Shown: positions 29,664 to 39,160, counted from the first letter of the stretch. The stretch is 40,341 nucleotides of DNA from Candidatus Curtissbacteria bacterium RIFCSPLOWO2_02_FULL_40_11 (GCA_001776505.1 MFBV01000014.1:33774-74114), one strand, 5' to 3'. Notes: generated by a model not told the origin, from the letters alone. Numbers and translations: made by a program.

Positions 29664-30551
29664 TTTTATTTTAGCCTCAACAAGCCGCTTATTTGCGATT
29701 TAAAGGCTTTTTACACCTTTAGTTGTATTGTCCAATCATTTAAAATCTATATTTTGTGAAATCCGCAACAAAAATAAGCAAAAAAAGTCTATCTGTTAAC
29801 AATGGGGGAGAAGTGTATCAAAATTAGTCAAGTTAAAAGTTAAAAAGTAAAAGTCAAAAGTTAAAAAAACCCAAAATAACAAACACTAGAAATTAGAAAT
29901 TTGAAATTTGAAATTTACCCATACCTCCTCTTTCAACCATGATATACGTCGCAAAAGTATCATTGTGCGACGCATTACAAATAGGAAATATATATGTCTT
30001 GTCTCAAAGGGAATAAGAGAGTTTATTGGGAAAGATTAATTTGAAATTAGATATTAGAAATTAGAAATTTACTTCTATTTGACCCCTTCCCCAAAAGACC
30101 CCGAAATCGACTTTTTGGTTGCAATATTAGCACCTTATAGTAATTACCGCTAACTCCTTACATATAGCTGCGCAGAGAACTGGACACCTTTTTTATCCTC
30201 CACAAAGATGTCTATAGATGTTTATACTTGCTCATCTGAACCCAAATCATTAACATTTGAATTTTCTACAAATTTTTCACACTAATTTTCACGATTACTA
30301 TAACTATTTCAAACTATATCATCCTTCGGCTTCGTTTACACTGAGTTCAATCGAAGTGCTCAGGACAAGCCTCTCTCCTCTATTCCCTCTACTTTCCCTT
30401 TTTTCTCAAAATTTTCTGAAGCTAATATGAAGCTAAGTAAAATGTGAATAGTGAATTGTAAATTGTAAATAGTAGACAAATTTACCACTTCTGTCTCAAT
30501 TACTATGGGCTTTAAGGATCTATTTCCCATTGACTATTTTCTATTTACCCG

Positions 30552-31364
30552 TCAGCCACCCCATCTTGTCGTCACAAGCACAATTAATGCAACAATCGAA
30601 GCTACGCCAATATATTCAAAGATGATTTTCCGCTTTAAACCTTCGGTAATTGCAAACTGCCCCACACCTAAAAGTACGTACATAACTGTTACTAAAATTA
30701 AAGCTCCATTAATAGGCTCAAGTGGCCAAAATGAAAATACCATCGCCATTTGGGCTGTTACCAACGTATAAATTCCCGTGTACAGCGCAACTTTCCGAGA
30801 AACATAATCCTCAAGTTCTGCTGACCAAAGCTGTACCGTATAAAGCGGTCCTACAATCAAAGCTACTCCCAGTGCATTCAGATAAAACTGATAATGAAGC
30901 GACAAAAGCACATTTATTAAAAAAAAGACAGCTACGAGTGTAAATAACATTCCGACTGCCCTAGCCGCCCGATGCAGCGCTATTGTTCTAATTGCAGCTA
31001 CGTTATATATGTTGGCTGTCAACATCAAAAGATAAACGCTAATCCCAAACAAAAAGGCGAACGGTAGCCTAGTTAGCCACCTAACAGGCAACAAAAAGTA
31101 AAAAAGAGACGCCCCTGTTACAAAATACACTGGCAACAGAAGAAGTAAAAAATACTTTGCTCCGCTAAGTTCACCCCAAAGCGAAAAAATAGCTAGGAGT
31201 AAAGTTGAAACTGCTAAAAAACCAATTGAATAAAAACGTAGATTTTCACTAACAGTTTGAGTAGCAACTAAAACCACAGTTAAAAAAAACGACATTAGAA
31301 TAAGTTTCTGCCGTTTAGTTATTACATATGATGTGAATCCGGGGAAAAAACTCACCACTTCCAT
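30552..31364 (-). CDS. polytopic membrane protein of unknown function
   Basis: 270-aa ORF with about 8 hydrophobic segments. Confidence 0.75.
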   Translation of the reverse strand: MEVVSFFPGFTSYVITKRQKLILMSFFLTVVLVATQTVSENLRFYSIGFLAVSTLLLAIFSLWGELSGAKYFLLLLLPVYFVTGASLFYFLLPVRWLTRLPFAFLFGISVYLLMLTANIYNVAAIRTIALHRAARAVGMLFTLVAVFFLINVLLSLHYQFYLNALGVALIVGPLYTVQLWSAELEDYVSRKVALYTGIYTLVTAQMAMVFSFWPLEPINGALILVTVMYVLLGVGQFAITEGLKRKIIFEYIGVASIVALIVLVTTRWGG

Positions 31365-31374
31365 ACTCCTTAAA

Positions 31375-31878
31375 TCACTTATTATTTATTTTTAAATAGT
31401 GACAAATCGCAACTGCCAGTGCATCTGTAGCATCGTCCATAAATCCTTCTTTTGGTTTAACTAGCTTCCTTTTTCCTAAATATTTCATTACGCTCTTTTG
31501 AACTTGTTTCTTGTCCGCCCTTCCGGATCCTGTTAAAGTATGCTTTACATGCAACCCCTGATATTCAAATATAGGAAGCCTATAGCCTGCTATAGCAGAC
31601 AACACAACTCCTCTTGCCTGCCCTACTGTCATAGCTGTCCTGGAATTCACTCCGAAGAACAACTGTTCTATAGAAACACAATCAGGTTTAAACTCTCTAA
31701 GAAGCCTTCTCATATCTTTTTGAATACTATTTAACCTCAGTGGCATTGCCATTTCTTTTGGCGTAACAATACAGTTATATTCAATTAGTTGGATCTTTTT
31801 CGAAGAGTTTTTTGCAGGAGTTTTAATTACCCCATAGCCGGTTGTTGCTGTCCCCGGATCAATGCCAAAAATAATCAT
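31375..31878 (-). CDS. ruvC: crossover junction endodeoxyribonuclease RuvC
   Basis: FGIDPGTATTGYGVI..VSIEQLFFGVNSRTAMTVGQARGV..DATDALAVAICH. Confidence 0.95.
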   Translation of the reverse strand: MIIFGIDPGTATTGYGVIKTPAKNSSKKIQLIEYNCIVTPKEMAMPLRLNSIQKDMRRLLREFKPDCVSIEQLFFGVNSRTAMTVGQARGVVLSAIAGYRLPIFEYQGLHVKHTLTGSGRADKKQVQKSVMKYLGKRKLVKPKEGFMDDATDALAVAICHYLKINNK

Positions 31879-31920
31879 AAATTCAAAACTTCCTTAAGTA
31901 TTATGAAAATAGTTTTGGAT

Positions 31921-31997
31921 TTATATCAGAGGAGCACCATTGCGAGGGCGAAGTCGATTAAAGTCGACGAGCCTCGCAAGGTGACCTGCTGATATAA
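31921..31997. repeat. structured intergenic element, copy 1
   Basis: TTATATCAGAGGAGC-[hairpin]-GACCTGCTGATATAA with 9-bp closing stem; same ends as 39059-39109. Confidence 0.75.
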
Positions 31998-32006
31998 TAT
32001 TCCTTT

Positions 32007-32750
32007 CTATTTTCTCGGCCTTGGCCCATCGTATTCCACTTCCTTTTCCGTAAGTCTCCTGACCGGCTTTTCGCGCAAACTCTCCTCAACTACATGAGCT
32101 ACAAGCCCCGGTACTCGGGCAATTATAAAAAATCCTTTGCCGCTTTTGGGGTGAAAACCCATCTCAAGAAGTAGCGCTGCGAATATCCCATCGATATTAA
32201 GAGGTAATTTCTTAGATCCAACTGTTAATTCTTTTTCTACTTCAAGTGCAAACTTCACATACTTGCCGTAAAACCCTAATTCCTTTGCAAGCTCAATTAA
32301 CCTTTCAGTTCTTGGATCCGTACTATATACCCGATGCCCAAAACCGCTCACTCGCTTTCCTTTTTTCTTAAAATCTTCATTCAGTTTTTTAGCTCCCTCG
32401 CTTTCGTATTTTTTAAAAGTATTCATACTCTCCTCTATCGCTCCGCCATGATATTCACCAAATGCCAAAACACCCGCAGCAACCGCCGCCTGAAGCGGCG
32501 AACCACCGGAATAAACGTTTCTGGCAGCAACTGTAGAACTTGGCTCGACACCATGATCGATAGCAATTGTCAGCATACCATCTAGCATCTTCTCACTGTT
32601 TTTATCCGGCATCTCGCCTTTCAAAATTAAATAAATAACCGCTGTAAACGACTTATTCCCGGCAAGTTTTGTTAAATCGTACCCATATACGTGAGGCTTG
32701 CCGTCAACATGATGAGTAATTGAAGTTCTGTAAGGTTTAGTCATCTTCAA
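32007..32750 (-). CDS. citrate synthase-fold protein, citryl-CoA lyase-like
   Basis: RTSITHHVDGKPHVYGYDL, GEYHGGAIEE, GFGHRVYSTDPRT, PLNIDGIFAALLLEMGF; short like citryl-CoA lyase. Confidence 0.8.
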   Translation of the reverse strand: MKMTKPYRTSITHHVDGKPHVYGYDLTKLAGNKSFTAVIYLILKGEMPDKNSEKMLDGMLTIAIDHGVEPSSTVAARNVYSGGSPLQAAVAAGVLAFGEYHGGAIEESMNTFKKYESEGAKKLNEDFKKKGKRVSGFGHRVYSTDPRTERLIELAKELGFYGKYVKFALEVEKELTVGSKKLPLNIDGIFAALLLEMGFHPKSGKGFFIIARVPGLVAHVVEESLREKPVRRLTEKEVEYDGPRPRK

Positions 32751-32958
32751 AAGTATGTATTACGGGATGACCACGTAAAAGTAAATAGCCTTCTCTTACT
32801 CTAGCAAGACCTTTTCTCCTTCTTTTAATAACCTTGGCTTCTTGAAGGGCTCTTCTTACCTTATCCTTCCCACCAAGAAATTCAACCAGTTCTTCTAATG
32901 ATTGTCCAGGATCATTTTCCCTAGAACTATCCAGTGAACCCCTAAACCTTTCTTCCAT
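32737..32958 (-). CDS. small hypothetical protein (73 aa) within the citrate cluster
   Basis: Overlaps downstream citryl-CoA lyase-like start by 14 nt; basic, helix-rich. Confidence 0.6.
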   Translation of the reverse strand: MEERFRGSLDSSRENDPGQSLEELVEFLGGKDKVRRALQEAKVIKRRRKGLARVREGYLLLRGHPVIHTFEDD

Positions 32959-32982
32959 AGTGATAATTATAGCAAACCTAAT

Positions 32983-33918
32983 TTAGATTTTTTGTTTAAT
33001 TAATCTCGGTATATCCTCAAAATGCTTGGCAACAATTGCACCGGAATCCTTCAAAATCTTGGTCTTTTCTTCCATTGTTGCCTCCAGGCCCACAATAGCT
33101 CCGGCATGCCCTAAACTTGTATCTTTTGGCAATTTTTCCGCAAATTTTCCTGCCAGATAAATAATGAAAGGCTTAGTAAATTCTCCTTCACGAATTAACT
33201 TTGCAACTTCAACCTCTGCACTGCCTCCTACTTCGCCGAACGCCACAACTGCTTTTGTGCTTGTATCACTCTCAAATTCTTTTAATAAATCCCCAAATGT
33301 TATCCCAACCAGTAAATCCCCGCCAATTCCAACAACTGTCGACTGCCCAAATCCGCTTTCTGTAATCAACATTGCAAGTTCGCTGCACATACCGCCGGAT
33401 TTTGAAATTACCCCAACAGGTCCTTTGCTAAAAACTTTATCCGGGTTTGCCCCGCCGATTGAACCGATCTTTCCTTCACCTGGGCTTATTGCCCCGACAG
33501 AAGCTGGCCCCAAAACTTGAACATTTTTTTCTTTTGCCCGCGCTAAAATCTGCGCCACATCAAAAACCGGCACCTTTTCTACAAATATGTGAACTAGCGG
33601 CACTTCTGCCTGCCCGCTTGCCGAGCCGCGCGAGGCGGCCAGGGCCTCAATTGCTTCCATTGCCGCATCACGAGCCATTAAAGGCGGTACATAAACCATC
33701 GAAACATCAATTGGCCCAACCTCTTCTATCGCCTCGCGTACTGAGTTAAATACCGGCACCGTGTCAACTTCCTGCCCGCCTTTGCCGGGTGTAACACCGG
33801 AAACTACCTTCACCCCATAATCAAGCAGTTCAGAGGTTACAGGAACACCACTTCTGCCAGTTATCCCCTGAATTAAAATCCTTGTTTCCTTGTTTACTAA
33901 TATCGACATACTTGACAA
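32983..33918 (-). CDS. acyl-CoA synthetase (NDP-forming) alpha subunit, SucD/ATP-citrate-lyase-like
   Basis: TRILIQGITGRSG, VLGPASVGAISPGEGKIGSIGG, ISKSGGMCSELA, LGHAGA phosphohistidine motif. Confidence 0.88.
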   Translation of the reverse strand: MSSMSILVNKETRILIQGITGRSGVPVTSELLDYGVKVVSGVTPGKGGQEVDTVPVFNSVREAIEEVGPIDVSMVYVPPLMARDAAMEAIEALAASRGSASGQAEVPLVHIFVEKVPVFDVAQILARAKEKNVQVLGPASVGAISPGEGKIGSIGGANPDKVFSKGPVGVISKSGGMCSELAMLITESGFGQSTVVGIGGDLLVGITFGDLLKEFESDTSTKAVVAFGEVGGSAEVEVAKLIREGEFTKPFIIYLAGKFAEKLPKDTSLGHAGAIVGLEATMEEKTKILKDSGAIVAKHFEDIPRLIKQKI

Positions 33919-33967
33919 CGCAACCTAATTGATTATTCTACTTTAATGATTTAAATCATTAAAGTAT

Positions 33968-35194
33968 TTAGATATGAGATCTCATATTTTTATATCCGTC
34001 TGATAATTCAACCATTTTTTTACAAGCCACCGAAATCGGTGTTTCCGGTCCAAACAAATGAATGTCGAACCCTTCTTTTTTTGCAAATTTAGTAAGCATT
34101 TTGTACGCTTCTTTTTGCCTTGGGCCACCACGTCTAATTACGATTGGATAATTTGGTTTCGGACGAACCTGCTTCAACCCCTCGACAAATCCACTCAAAG
34201 TTTCGAAAATATCCGTAAAATTGGCAACAGCACCGGCAACCAAACAACCGTTAAGTCCTTTTTTATCGAGTGTAATTTTAGTTAGCTTCTCAACTTTTTC
34301 GCGTGGCGGATTACCGCTGTACTCTGTATAATTTGCACATCTTCCGCCTGCCGCCACTACACTGTCCATTATCATTAAGCTTGCCCCACCGCCGGATGCA
34401 AGTATCGCAATGTCACCCGCTTCGCCGCGAGGCGAGCCGTCAAATTCAATAAAAGTTGAGCCGGCACTCCCCCTATAATCTTCTTCATCAATTTTGCGCG
34501 CATCAATTTCTCTTTTTGTAGGAATCGCCCCTGCCGCACCCTTTGGAATTACATCCAAGCTTTTCTGGCGTACCAAACCATTCCCATCCAAAATTACTTT
34601 TGCATCAATCGCCACATAGCCACTTTGTACTTTTGCAATTGGATTAACCTCAACCAAACGACAATCGTAGCGCCAAAATGCATCCCACAACCGCATCAAA
34701 AAATCCACAAGTGTTTCATCCTTGCCAATAATTTTCTTGAGATTTCTTTCTTTAAGCCCCTCGAGCGGATTAATTTCGTACTTAATTAATTCTTCGGGAT
34801 CTTTTTTTTCAACCTCTTCTATATCTATTCCACCTTTTTTAGAAAAAAGCAAAAACGGTTGCTTGGAGCAAGTATCATAGGTAATTGAAGCATAATATTC
34901 CTCTTCGATTCTCACCCATTGTGCCAGGTTTATGTAAATAACTTTCTCGTCTTCAAAATCATTCCCCAGCATTTCATTGCAAAATTCAACTAACTTTTTT
35001 TCGGATTTAAAAATTTTAACCCCCCCGCCTTTGCCACGCTTGCCGGAAAGAACTTGCACCTTCGCTACAATTGGAAACTTTAGGCGTTTTTTAGCTTCTT
35101 TTACTTCTTCACTATTTGCACACGTAACAAAAAACGGGCTTGCTATTCCCGCCTTGGCAAGAATTTTATGACCTTCAAATTCATAGAGTTTCAT
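33968..35194 (-). CDS. ATP-grasp acyl-CoA synthetase beta subunit, ATP-citrate-lyase-like
   Basis: LYEFEGHKILAKAGI, VEVNPIA, GGGASLMIMDSVV, ANYTEYSGNP, VANFTDIFETLSGF, VIRRGGPRQ, IHLFGPET. Confidence 0.85.
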   Translation of the reverse strand: MKLYEFEGHKILAKAGIASPFFVTCANSEEVKEAKKRLKFPIVAKVQVLSGKRGKGGGVKIFKSEKKLVEFCNEMLGNDFEDEKVIYINLAQWVRIEEEYYASITYDTCSKQPFLLFSKKGGIDIEEVEKKDPEELIKYEINPLEGLKERNLKKIIGKDETLVDFLMRLWDAFWRYDCRLVEVNPIAKVQSGYVAIDAKVILDGNGLVRQKSLDVIPKGAAGAIPTKREIDARKIDEEDYRGSAGSTFIEFDGSPRGEAGDIAILASGGGASLMIMDSVVAAGGRCANYTEYSGNPPREKVEKLTKITLDKKGLNGCLVAGAVANFTDIFETLSGFVEGLKQVRPKPNYPIVIRRGGPRQKEAYKMLTKFAKKEGFDIHLFGPETPISVACKKMVELSDGYKNMRSHI

Positions 35195-35237
35195 CTTTTA
35201 TTGAGAAATCTTAACATAACAGTTAAACTAAATCATT

Positions 35238-35663
35238 ATGGAAATTGTTAAGGCTGAAGAGGCAGATATAAAGGATATTTTAGCCCTGCAGGCTCAAATA
35301 TACCGTATTGACAACCTAGCCTCAAATTCAGAAGAATCTCTAAAAAAACAGCTTGCAGACGATTGCTGCGATATACTTGTTGCTAAGAACGAAAACAAAA
35401 TCGTTGGTACAGCCACGATTTATTACATTCAGGTTGCCGCTCACGGTAAACCATACGCTCTACTTGAAGGTCTTGTTGTTAACAAAAACCAAAGAGAACA
35501 CGGAATCGGAACAAAATTATTTACAAGATGCGTAGAAATTGCGCAGAAAAAAGGCTGTTACAAAATGATATTCACTTCAGGAAACGATCGCAAAGAGATC
35601 CATACATTCTACGAAAAACTAGGTTTTAAAAAATGGGGTTTGGAATTTCGAAAAGATCTCTAG
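35238..35663 (+). CDS. GNAT family N-acetyltransferase
   Basis: ALLEGLVVNKNQREHGIGTKLFTRCVEIAQKKGCYKMIFTSG..FYEKLGFKKWG. Confidence 0.92.
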   Translation: MEIVKAEEADIKDILALQAQIYRIDNLASNSEESLKKQLADDCCDILVAKNENKIVGTATIYYIQVAAHGKPYALLEGLVVNKNQREHGIGTKLFTRCVEIAQKKGCYKMIFTSGNDRKEIHTFYEKLGFKKWGLEFRKDL

Positions 35664-36415
35664 GAACCAATCTTGGCTAAAATTTCATCATTGATATCAA
35701 AGTTTGCATAAACCTTCTGCACATCATCAAGCTCCTCAATCTTATCTATAGTCTTCAATACTTTACTTGCAATTACTTCGTCATTAACCGGGACTGTGGT
35801 TGTCGGCTTCTTAAAAATTTCCGCACTTTTTACAACTAACCCTTTTTCGCTCAGGGCATTCTTTACTTTTTCCACTTCCGTCGGTTTTGTAAAAACTTCC
35901 ACAAATTCTCCGGCATCTTCAACATCTTCGACACCGGCTTCTACCGCAATTTCAAAAATGTCATCCAGAGTCTTTCCATTTTTCACAATTGTCACCAAAC
36001 CGCTATCGGCAAACATCCAGGAAACTGCACCAGGTGAGGCAAATGTTCCACCGTTTTTTTCTATCGCTCCTCGAACTTCGGGCGTAGTTCTATTTCTATT
36101 GTCAGTTGCAGCTTCCACGATCAATGCAACTTTGCCAGGCGCATATCCTTCGTAAACAACCGTTTCAATCGCCGCTCCTCCACCCTTCCCTAATCCACGT
36201 TCTATAGCCCGTTTTATATTCTCATTGGGCATATTAATTGCCTTAGCATGATCTATTGCCAGTCTAAGTTTGAAGTTTGACGCAGAATCCCCGCCTCCAC
36301 CTTCTTTGACTGATATTGTTATTGCATTTGCAGCCTTCGTAAACGCTTGTCCGCGCTTTGCGTCCTTTACACCCTTTTGGCGCTTAATCGTCGACCATTT
36401 ACTATGTCCACTCAT
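35660..36415 (-). CDS. yebC: YebC/PmpR family protein
   Basis: MSGHSKWSTIKRQKGVKDAKRGQAFTKAANAI; IKRAIERGLG; YEGYAPGKVALIVEAATDNRNRT. Confidence 0.97.
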   Translation of the reverse strand: MSGHSKWSTIKRQKGVKDAKRGQAFTKAANAITISVKEGGGGDSASNFKLRLAIDHAKAINMPNENIKRAIERGLGKGGGAAIETVVYEGYAPGKVALIVEAATDNRNRTTPEVRGAIEKNGGTFASPGAVSWMFADSGLVTIVKNGKTLDDIFEIAVEAGVEDVEDAGEFVEVFTKPTEVEKVKNALSEKGLVVKSAEIFKKPTTTVPVNDEVIASKVLKTIDKIEELDDVQKVYANFDINDEILAKIGS

Positions 36416-36608
36416 AATAGTTTTCGATTATATCAGCCCTCACTAAATTCCCTGATATAATCTGTATAATATTGGGGAATTATACAACAATAATGTATAA
36501 ATTTAATTTTTTAACGAAAAAATTCTTATGAATAAATTATTTACTCTATTTACATACCAATTGTTTCATTTTTTTCACTCATTGACTAGGTTCCACAAAT
36601 AATCTACT

Positions 36609-37301
36609 GTGGTTTCTATGCTTATACCTAAGCTAAAAAGCTTAAAAAACGAAAACGATTTAGAAAAACTTACCAAGCTTGCAATTGAAGCTGCAATCTC
36701 CTCTGATTGGAAGCAGGCTGAGAAAATAAACAAGAAAATCGTGAGTATTTCCGAACACGATGTCGAAGCCCTAAACCGCCTAGCTCGTGCCCAGGTATGC
36801 GAAGGCAACCTAAAAAGAGCCGAAAAAACATACAAAAGAGTACTCGAACTAGACCCTTATAATATAATTGCAAAAAAGAATCAGGAAAAACTTAACACAA
36901 TGCCTAAAACAAATGGCCGTGAAAATGTCAACGGCAACACCAATGGCCATGATTTTACAAACGGCAGCTTATCGAATTATTTTCTGTTCGAGCCTGGAAA
37001 GACTAAAATCATTCAGCTTTTAAATCTTGCTCCTCCTTCTACTATAGCTAGGCTAAATTGCGGTGAGAAGCTCTCGATGACGCTAAAAAAACACACCATA
37101 TGTGTAGCCAGTGAGAACGGCACCTATTTGGGTGCGCTACCGGACGATCTCTCACACAAGCTTCTTTCATACATAAATGGTGGAAACAAATACGACGTGT
37201 ACGTAAAATATTCAACAGCTAAGAAGCTAACAGTCTTTATAAGAGAAATAGAAAGATCGCCAAAATTCGAAAACCAACCCTCTTTTCAAACCAGCGCTTA
37301 A
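36609..37301 (+). CDS. TPR-containing protein with C-terminal HIRAN-like segment
   Basis: LARAQVCEGNLKRAEKTYKRVLELDPYNIIAKKN; ICVASENGTYLGALPDDLSHKLLSYINGGNKYDVYV. Confidence 0.7.
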   Translation: MVSMLIPKLKSLKNENDLEKLTKLAIEAAISSDWKQAEKINKKIVSISEHDVEALNRLARAQVCEGNLKRAEKTYKRVLELDPYNIIAKKNQEKLNTMPKTNGRENVNGNTNGHDFTNGSLSNYFLFEPGKTKIIQLLNLAPPSTIARLNCGEKLSMTLKKHTICVASENGTYLGALPDDLSHKLLSYINGGNKYDVYVKYSTAKKLTVFIREIERSPKFENQPSFQTSA

Positions 37302-37302
37302 T

Positions 37303-37767
37303 TTAAGCTGCTTTCTTTTTAAGATCACTGAGAGAAATTTCTCCACTTAACCCACTATTAGTCTCATGAATTTCTTCTTTTTGCCCCTCTTCTTGTTTTG
37401 GGAGAATCGTCAAGCCTTTTGTTGCTTTTATTTGCTCGAGCTGTGACTTTAGTCGCTCAATCTTCTCCTCTTCACTTTCTGGTTTTTTAATATTTTCAGC
37501 ACCGAATTCTTTATCCCAAGGAAATGGCTCTCTTCCGCTTGCTGATCTCTTATCTTCATCTTGAACCAGTGGCTGGATAGTTACAGGCCCATCATTTTTT
37601 TTAGGTTCAAAATGTTGTTGCTTGTCTATGCCTTCAGCTTCTTTGATTCCGGAGTGTTTTTCCCTGTCCGGCAGACTTTGAAACTTATTTTGTTCTTTAA
37701 CTAATGATTGCAGAGCAATGATAAAAGATACAACGAGAATAATTACACCTATTATTACGAAAATCAT
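37303..37767 (-). CDS. single-pass membrane protein of unknown function
   Basis: N-terminal MIFVIIGVIILVVSFIIALQ followed by charged region; overlaps upstream LytR_C gene by 4 nt. Confidence 0.7.
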   Translation of the reverse strand: MIFVIIGVIILVVSFIIALQSLVKEQNKFQSLPDREKHSGIKEAEGIDKQQHFEPKKNDGPVTIQPLVQDEDKRSASGREPFPWDKEFGAENIKKPESEEEKIERLKSQLEQIKATKGLTILPKQEEGQKEEIHETNSGLSGEISLSDLKKKAA

Positions 37768-38747
37768 TTGAAGTATTTGGAGGCAAAATCCGAGCCTATT
37801 ATAACCATAATTTCTCCTTCATCTTTAAAATTTTTCGCTTCAGTTATATCACAGTCAAATATTTTTGCCAAATAACTTGCGGTATAAGAATTTTTGTCGG
37901 CAGCTACAATTTGCGTTTTATCCTGCCTGCTATCACCTTCTGAAACATCAATCACTTTTCCTCCTACACTAGCAACAAATAAAGAGGCCAGTCGTCCGGC
38001 ATCAGTATTCCTTGAGCCATTTCGCATGCGGATATTCTTGGCCTCTTCGATAACTTCAAAATTATCCATATATTCACTTATAATTCTGTGAAGTGAAGCC
38101 GTATCTGCACCCAACACCTGCGCGTTTTCTTTGTTAATAATTTCTTCCTGATAACTAGAAAGGTCAGCAAATTTCAGCGAATTCGCACTCGCACCTTTTA
38201 GCTGCCACCACAGCTTAAAGGCATCAATTCGAGTAATATTTGTTGACGATATATTATTTGAATATCCGCTAGTTAGAATTTTAAAAGGAGTAGTAACTGA
38301 TGCGAAATCTATAAACATTTTTTGCGCCGAATCTTTTTCAATCTCCGATTTTTCGCCAAGTTTTATAAAATTATCGATTTTTGTTCCGTAAGTTTGAGAA
38401 AGCGAACTCGTTAGCTCACCTCCCGTTTTATCAATAACAGAGGAAATTTTCTCAAGTGGCGTGTTAAAACTACCCGTTTCATAAAGAACGTCCCCTGCAA
38501 GAGCTAAAACAACTATACTCTTAGAATCAGGTTTGAATATAAAAACAGAAGGATTAAGGCTATCGACAGCAACAGTAAATGACGACTTACTATCCCACTG
38601 AGAATCACTTATAGAATTTTTAAGCGAAAAACCTTTAGCTATACCATTAGCTATCACGAAAAGAAGCGTAACGGTAATAAAAACCGCGAGTAAATTTTTT
38701 AGTTTGGATTTATCTTGATGTTGCTTCCAAGAAGGCTCACGACCCAC
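37764..38747 (-). CDS. membrane-anchored protein with LytR_C-like C-terminal domain
   Basis: FEVIEEAKNIRMRNGSRNTDAGRLASLFVASVGGKVIDVSEGDSRQDKTQIVA. Confidence 0.7.
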   Translation of the reverse strand: MGREPSWKQHQDKSKLKNLLAVFITVTLLFVIANGIAKGFSLKNSISDSQWDSKSSFTVAVDSLNPSVFIFKPDSKSIVVLALAGDVLYETGSFNTPLEKISSVIDKTGGELTSSLSQTYGTKIDNFIKLGEKSEIEKDSAQKMFIDFASVTTPFKILTSGYSNNISSTNITRIDAFKLWWQLKGASANSLKFADLSSYQEEIINKENAQVLGADTASLHRIISEYMDNFEVIEEAKNIRMRNGSRNTDAGRLASLFVASVGGKVIDVSEGDSRQDKTQIVAADKNSYTASYLAKIFDCDITEAKNFKDEGEIMVIIGSDFASKYFK

Positions 38748-38827
38748 GTGAATTTTTCCTTTCTAGAAAGCTTTTAGCTCGGGGCCCTAATAATGTACTG
38801 AGGTTGCTTATCGCAAGTTAGACAACC

Positions 38828-38971
38828 TTACTTTCCCTTACGTTTACCTTTTCCAATTATTTTTATATTAGGCACAATATAAGCATGCTTTATGTGCAAA
38901 GCTTGCTTTTCTAGCTTGTCTTTTTTTAATTTTTTCTTTTCGCCTTTATAATATCCGCTATATCCACCCAT
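38828..38971 (-). CDS. small basic protein, 47 aa
   Basis: MGGYSGYYKGEKKKLKKDKLEKQALHIKHAYIVPNIKIIGKGKRKGK*, below ORF-track cutoff. Confidence 0.5.
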   Translation of the reverse strand: MGGYSGYYKGEKKKLKKDKLEKQALHIKHAYIVPNIKIIGKGKRKGK

Positions 38972-39058
38972 ATTATTCCTCTCTGCTAGCGGATATTACA
39001 TCGCTTTTCCGAAGGAAAAGGAAGATATAAAAACCTCCAAAATTGCCCATATATGTTT

Positions 39059-39109
39059 TTATATCAGAGGAGCGCACTGAGTTTATCGAAGTGCGACCTG
39101 CTGATATAA
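39059..39109. repeat. structured intergenic element, copy 2
   Basis: TTATATCAGAGGAGC-[GCACT..AGTGC]-GACCTGCTGATATAA, cf. 31921-31997. Confidence 0.75.
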
Positions 39110-39160
39110 TTTCCTCCCATACCTAAATTTTAGCAAGCGAAGCCTAATGGAAGCAACCAA

